This document shows positions 60,386 to 64,000 of a stretch of DNA of 64,000 nucleotides, in pieces. This DNA comes from Gammaproteobacteria bacterium (lineage in GTDB: Bacteria > Pseudomonadota > Gammaproteobacteria > DSM-16500): the NCBI GenBank assembly GCA_021156085.1, contig JAJNBC010000006.1, positions 28,032 to 92,031 on the forward strand. The letters are read 5' to 3'. The translations under genes and the position numbers were made by a program. Each line of letters starts with the position of its first letter. Position 1 is the stretch's first letter. The notes below the pieces were generated by a model. That model saw nothing but the letters and a program-made list of their open reading frames with translations. It was not told the DNA's origin and made no database searches.

Positions 60386-62584
60386 ATGGGGAAAGCCAAC
60401 GCAAAAGTCCGGGAGGAACATAGAGATCAGAGAAGCATCGCAACCAACTTACAAGCTACCTTTAAAGATAGAAGAAGGAAGGTTGATAACATTACCCTTG
60501 ATAATATTCCTGAGTATAGGACGGCTCGTTTCGCCCGCCTATTTAATCGTAATGTCTACGTTGCTTCAGGTAGCACATTTGAAAAAGAAGGAGAATATAG
60601 AACGGGGGCTCTTGAAGTGTTGGATGCCTGTCAAATCACTCCTATTATTAGCCCAGAAGGGGATAGGTGCCAAGGGTTTATTATGGCAACCGCTGATGGT
60701 TATGATCATTATGAACCCCATGAAATAGCTGCCGCTGCTGTAGAGGCTTGTGACCAATTTACTACCCGTGCATCTGAAAAAGTAGCTGATAGGCACGAAC
60801 CTAGAAATAATAATATAACATCCATATTAGATTTCGCAGGCCAATCTTGTGCAATTGCTAAAAAAACTGCTAAAGAATCTTCTTTAGCAGGTACTCTCAT
60901 TCGAGGAAAAGGAAACAAACCCACATTTTCCTGCGAGATGGGAAATGTAGGCGATGGTATGATTATTGTTATAGATGGTAAACAATCGCAAGTTAAAGCA
61001 GTAGTAGGAGCCAGGCAATATTTTCGGAAAATGGATTCTCCCGAGACCCTAAAATTGACACAGGCAGAATGTTTATCTATAGCCCGTCAAGGCGAACTTC
61101 CTCCTGATTTCGAAGGAACGTTTTTTTTACCCCGGTCTTTCCAAGATTCTCGACAAACTATAGCTGAAGAGGAAATAGTCCTTAATTCAGGGGATGTTGT
61201 GATACACATGACAGATGGGATGTGGGGTTGTTTTAAATATCACGATGCTTATTTTATGAAAAAAGGGGATGGGGCAATTGAAATAACATCAGAAGAAGCT
61301 GATGCGAAAGAAGAAGGTGCTGACAAAAGAGAATATGTTCTTTATCGAGAAAATAAAATAGATTGCGAAAAATTTGAAGCAATTTTAAGAGCAGAGGAGT
61401 GCAAGAATTCATTTGAGATAGGACAGGCGTTATTGAATGCTGCGCTATTAACTTATGCAACCCATCAAACTTACAAAAAAAAGTTATTAAATTGGCTAGA
61501 AGAAAAGTTGCAAGCCGAATGTAAAAAGCATTTGGAAAAAGAGCACGAAGACGCCTTAGAAGAGAAAAAGGAAGAGAAAGAATTACACGCAAGAGCTCAG
61601 GCAGGAAGGGAATTACTAATAAATTTTTTGCAGGAGATTCCTGAAGATGAAAAAAAATATCTAAACAGATTTAGGAAATACCAGAGGATAAAAGAGGACA
61701 GCAGCATTACGTTAAATGAGATTATTAGGATATTAAGAGCCCCCGCAGGTGATTGTTCAACTATGGTAGTGGTAGAAGTCCCCAATATTGCTGTTGAAAA
61801 TCTCCGCCCTTTTTTTGAGAGAGTAACTGATAAAGTACGATCAGAGAAGGTATATTATGGCATCAAGGAAAGCACGGCTGAATTGCGGACAGCCGAAGAG
61901 AAATGGCGGGAAAGGCTAGAAAATCACGGGAAGGACAAAAAGGAATTTTATAGAGCTCTTATTGAACATCTCAGAAATGAAAAATTTCTGCGTGAACCTG
62001 CAGAAAAAGGCTATGAGAAAGGAGACGTTTATAAAAATTTATGCCCTTTCTATACCGCTGATGAGATAAAAATATTAACGGAAGATTTAATAGAAATTTA
62101 TATGGAGTTAGGAAAAAACCAACTTTTGTATAGTGTGAATGATCCACTAGCAAAGAAGAAAGAAAAACAACAAGCGTTAAAAAAGTTTTTAAAAACTCAT
62201 TGTAAGTCAGTGCATGAAAAAGCTATTATTTTTTATTTTTTACAATCTATTCTTTCCTATAATACCCATACTAATGCAAGATGGGATCGGTTTTTTGGGT
62301 TGCATAATACCAAAAGTTGGAGAGAAACAGTAAAAGAAATTCGATTAGAGGCTTTAGAGCAATTAAAAAAAGAATGCGACGCCCTCGAATCTGTGGGGGA
62401 GAAAATTGCCTTTTTGGAAAATGCTCGAAAAATGCCAATATTCTCTTATCATCGTAATAACTATCGATTTTTTGGTGCTTTTGGTAGAACACAAGCACAA
62501 ATAACGATTGATAATTATCAGTGCACAATCAAACTGCCTGCCCTAGCCAATAGCTCAGGTGGTCTAGAAAGGGTAAGTTTTTAG
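60386..62584 (+). CDS. Protein with divergent PP2C-like (PPM) phosphatase domain and long helical tail, 732 aa
   Basis: Residues ~55-290 follow the PP2C pattern. 'MATADGYDHYEPHEIA' (100-115) stands for the usual metal-binding D-G near 'ADGMGGH'. 'AGTLIRGKGNKPTFSCEMGNVGDGMIIVID' around 168-197 stands for 'anvGDSr.xl', with GDG at 189-191. 'LNSGDVVIHMTDGMWGCF' (266-283) stands for 'l..gD.l.l.SDGlwd', with D277-G278. Most metal Asp are present but flanks are divergent. Residues 300-640 are charged coiled coil ('LEEKLQAECKKHLEKEHEDALEEKKEEKE'). GGGGAG precedes the ATG. No family match beyond this; a eukaryote-directed phosphatase effector is the best guess. Confidence 0.65.
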   Translation: MGKANAKVREEHRDQRSIATNLQATFKDRRRKVDNITLDNIPEYRTARFARLFNRNVYVASGSTFEKEGEYRTGALEVLDACQITPIISPEGDRCQGFIMATADGYDHYEPHEIAAAAVEACDQFTTRASEKVADRHEPRNNNITSILDFAGQSCAIAKKTAKESSLAGTLIRGKGNKPTFSCEMGNVGDGMIIVIDGKQSQVKAVVGARQYFRKMDSPETLKLTQAECLSIARQGELPPDFEGTFFLPRSFQDSRQTIAEEEIVLNSGDVVIHMTDGMWGCFKYHDAYFMKKGDGAIEITSEEADAKEEGADKREYVLYRENKIDCEKFEAILRAEECKNSFEIGQALLNAALLTYATHQTYKKKLLNWLEEKLQAECKKHLEKEHEDALEEKKEEKELHARAQAGRELLINFLQEIPEDEKKYLNRFRKYQRIKEDSSITLNEIIRILRAPAGDCSTMVVVEVPNIAVENLRPFFERVTDKVRSEKVYYGIKESTAELRTAEEKWRERLENHGKDKKEFYRALIEHLRNEKFLREPAEKGYEKGDVYKNLCPFYTADEIKILTEDLIEIYMELGKNQLLYSVNDPLAKKKEKQQALKKFLKTHCKSVHEKAIIFYFLQSILSYNTHTNARWDRFFGLHNTKSWRETVKEIRLEALEQLKKECDALESVGEKIAFLENARKMPIFSYHRNNYRFFGAFGRTQAQITIDNYQCTIKLPALANSSGGLERVSF

Positions 62585-62624
62585 GGGGGTATGAAAAATA
62601 GTTTGTGTAAACGGCCGTTCTCGT

Positions 62625-62651
62625 GATTAAATTCTTCCATCGAATTTAATC
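62625..62651. terminator. Candidate bidirectional terminator
   Basis: GATTAAATTC (62625-62634) and GAATTTAATC (62642-62651) form a perfect 10-bp stem with a 7-nt loop in the convergent gap between the PP2C-like gene and the coiled-coil gene. The stem is AT-rich and not followed by a strict U-run, so strength is uncertain. Confidence 0.45.
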
Positions 62652-62663
62652 CTAAAATAAACA

Positions 62664-63653
62664 CTATCTAATTTTTTGAAACCCTATGTCAGGGTTAATA
62701 TTTAATTTGTCTAATATTCTTCGGGTTCGATTCTTAAAAAAACAATAATCTTTGGCATGAGATAAAATAGTTGCTTTTTCATAATTTTTTAGATTACTTA
62801 TGCCGAAACAAGTACCCTGCAAGTCTTTTTCATATTCTTTTTTAAATTCCTGAAGCAAATCTGCTTCTTCTTTTTTTACTCGCTGTTTTTCTTTTTCTTT
62901 CTCTGCGTCTTGTGCTGCTTTTTGTGCGTCGTAGTATTTCTTTTTTGCTGTTTCTTCGCGTTCTCTGGACGCGGCCTGCTTTCTTTCCTGCTCTTTTCTT
63001 TTATCTTCTTCTTCGATAGCCTTTCTTTTGACTGTCTCTTCTTCTACTCGCTGTTTTTCTTTTTCTCTCTCTGCGTCTTGCTTTTCTTCGGGGGCAGCTC
63101 GTTCTGCGGCATAGTGTTTCCCTTTTACTGTTTCTTTGTTTTCTCTGGACGCGGCCTGCTTTCTTTCCTGCTCTTTTCTTTTATCTTCTTCTTCTTCTTC
63201 TTCTTTTTCGATAGCCTTTCTTTTGACTCTCTCTTTTGCTACTCGCTGTTTTTCTTTTTCTTTCTCTGCGTCTTGTGCAGCTTTTTGTGCGTAGTAGTCC
63301 CTTTTTGCTGTTTCTTCGCGTTCTATGGATGCGGCGTGCTTTCTTTCCTGCTCTTTTCTTTTATCTTCTTCTTCTTTCCTCTGGGCCTCTCTTTCTTGTT
63401 GCCTTTCTCTTTTTTCTTTTTCTCCTTTTTCTTGCCATCGACTCTTTTGTGCTTCTTCGGCTGCTGCGACTTCTCGGTAACGCTGGAGCATTTTCTCTGC
63501 TTCTGCGTCTGCTTCTGCTATTTTTCTTTTTTCTTGAAAAACGACTTCAAATACTTTTTTAAGTTCTCCATAAAAAAATAAATCATAAGGCTTGAAAAAG
63601 CTGATATCTGGCGAGAAAGCAAAAATATTTTGTGAGGGAGAGAATACCTGCAA
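62664..63653 (-). CDS. Coiled-coil protein with tandem KE-rich repeats (3' frame of a split gene)
   Basis: 329 residues as an ORF, but its only start is a TTG. Residues ~50-255 are low-complexity Lys/Glu/Arg coiled coil built of two and a half repeats of ~56-65 residues ('EEDKRKEQERKQAASRE', 'EKEKEKQRVEEETVKRKAIE'). The last ~75 residues form a small ordered domain ('CFGISNLKNYEKATILSHAKDYCFF'). TolA-like in composition only. The 72-residue ORF upstream (63668-63886) ends over an A9 tract; one extra A would join both into one protein of about 407 residues: '...TVERKKKYHDPVEISDSLQVFSPSQNIF...'. So the real gene probably spans 62664-63886. Rescue by slippage is possible. Confidence 0.6.
   Translation of the reverse strand: MQVFSPSQNIFAFSPDISFFKPYDLFFYGELKKVFEVVFQEKRKIAEADAEAEKMLQRYREVAAAEEAQKSRWQEKGEKEKRERQQEREAQRKEEEDKRKEQERKHAASIEREETAKRDYYAQKAAQDAEKEKEKQRVAKERVKRKAIEKEEEEEEDKRKEQERKQAASRENKETVKGKHYAAERAAPEEKQDAEREKEKQRVEEETVKRKAIEEEDKRKEQERKQAASREREETAKKKYYDAQKAAQDAEKEKEKQRVKKEEADLLQEFKKEYEKDLQGTCFGISNLKNYEKATILSHAKDYCFFKNRTRRILDKLNINPDIGFQKIR
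62905..63380. repeat. Tandem coding repeats, 168-195 bp units
   Basis: Three units beginning GCGTCTTG at 62905, 63073 and 63268 (the third partial). Units share long identical stretches such as the segment with GCTTTCTTTCCTGCTCTTTT. They encode the repeated KE-rich segments of the coiled-coil protein. Such arrays vary in copy number by recombination. Confidence 0.7.
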
Positions 63654-63667
63654 AGAATCGCTGATTT

Positions 63668-63886
63668 CTACAGGGTCGTGATATTTTTTTTTCTTTCTAC
63701 GGTAAAACCAATATAAGTGAAGAACAAATTCATATAAGCAATATTAGTGTTTAGGTTTATATATTCCCACATGGGAATAGTCGGAGAGGATAATATTGTT
63801 TGCAAAAAACTTTGATCCTCTGGGATAAGCTTAGTGACTGGTAAGGGTATAACTCTTGAGCACAATAGCTCAAAATCTTGGGGCAA
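63668..63886 (-). CDS. N-terminal frame of the split coiled-coil gene
   Basis: 72 residues starting at a TTG. It contains 'FELLCSRVIPLPVTKL' and 'IAYMNLFFTYIGFTVERKK', after which nine A (minus strand, + coordinates 63690-63698) lead into a stop. Reading one extra A continues into the 329-residue frame. In-frame sequence is open a little upstream to a stop near 63916, without an in-frame ATG, so the true start may be the TTG, a rare ATT, or lie beyond a further frame change. Alone it is not a credible protein. Confidence 0.45.
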   Translation of the reverse strand: MPQDFELLCSRVIPLPVTKLIPEDQSFLQTILSSPTIPMWEYINLNTNIAYMNLFFTYIGFTVERKKNITTL

Positions 63887-63979
63887 TGGAGGGTAGCTAG
63901 CATCAATGGCATTCGGTTAAGATAATTTATGGTATATTTCTCCTAGTTTTCACTGTGTTAGCTTTGGAGGATTATACTT

Positions 63980-64000
63980 ATGCAAGATTTTTGGAGTCCT
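63980..64000 (+). CDS. Start of a further gene, cut by the window edge
   Basis: ATG at 63980 with a GGAGG ribosome site at 63966-63970 (9-nt spacing); seven codons visible, 'MQDFWSP'. Too short to assign. The strong ribosome site makes it likely real. Confidence 0.5.

Noticed and set aside
62905..63380. Regular repeats considered as a CRISPR array
   Set aside because: Units are 168-195 bp, coding, and without short unique spacers.
62910..63581. 223-residue plus-strand ORF very rich in Phe, Ser and Cys
   Set aside because: It is the complement of the KE-rich coiled-coil repeats; composition is an artefact of GAA/AAG codons read backwards.

Overview
The window comes from an AT-rich (about 40% GC by eye) gammaproteobacterial chromosome. 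Gene content and order point to an intracellular member of the Legionellales, Coxiellaceae/Rickettsiella-like. The clues are a lysine-rich histone H1-like protein, an ankyrin-repeat protein, several very large helical proteins with no recognisable family, a bd-type oxidase and many small palindromic elements. The genus cannot be fixed from the sequence alone, and 'effector' below always means candidate.

Layout. 1-5.9 kb: right end of an integrative element inserted at the 3' end of a tRNA-Ser(CGA) gene (5937-6029). It carries a P4-type integrase split by a -1 frameshift at an A6 run, an unknown protein, an AlpA-like regulator, a primase/helicase-like protein that looks truncated, a 42-codon ORF, and at the window edge a HEPN-type Abi_2 (AbiF/AbiD-like) gene preceded by a tiny promoter-ncRNA-terminator cassette. 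The element's other end lies off the left side. 6-9.7 kb: bamC-like lipoprotein and dapA, a 147-bp MITE, a GT39/ArnT-like transferase, a ZapB-like coiled coil and the histone-like protein. 10-12.8 kb: two unknown membrane proteins, one with a G7 tract at its start. 12.8-21 kb: housekeeping genes xseA, guaB-guaA-tadA, cinA-like, and the rpsP-rimM-trmD-rplS operon. 21.2-30.5 kb: queC, cytochrome bd oxidase cioA-cioB plus a 39-residue third subunit missed by long-ORF calling, a secreted protein, an 810-residue ankyrin protein, ffh and a CNNM/CorC-type membrane protein. 30.6-34.3 kb: Mth938-like protein, alaC-type aminotransferase, a small membrane protein flanked by palindromic repeats, recJ. 34.3-43.4 kb: two tandem paralogous giant proteins (1482 and 1483 residues), each with one hydrophobic hairpin near the C-terminus. 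43.5-60 kb: dnaE, accA-tilS, a small Cys-rich membrane protein, pyrG-kdsA, an ATPase fragment, valS-holC, pepA, lptF-lptG. 60-64 kb: a protein with a divergent PP2C-like domain, a repeat-rich coiled-coil gene split over an A9 tract, and the first codons of a further gene.

How it fits together. Most of the window is ordinary core machinery: purine nucleotides (guaB, guaA), CTP (pyrG), translation and tRNA modification (rpsP, trmD, rplS, tadA, tilS, valS, queC), replication and repair (dnaE, holC, xseA, recJ), envelope building (dapA, bamC, kdsA, lptFG), fatty acids (accA) and respiration (cioAB). Large unknown proteins are interspersed, plausibly host-facing. The most interesting system is the HEPN-protein plus small-RNA module at the left end. 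Next come the giant tandem paralogs, the PP2C-like protein, and three genes whose frames break at homopolymer tracts (A6, G7, A9).
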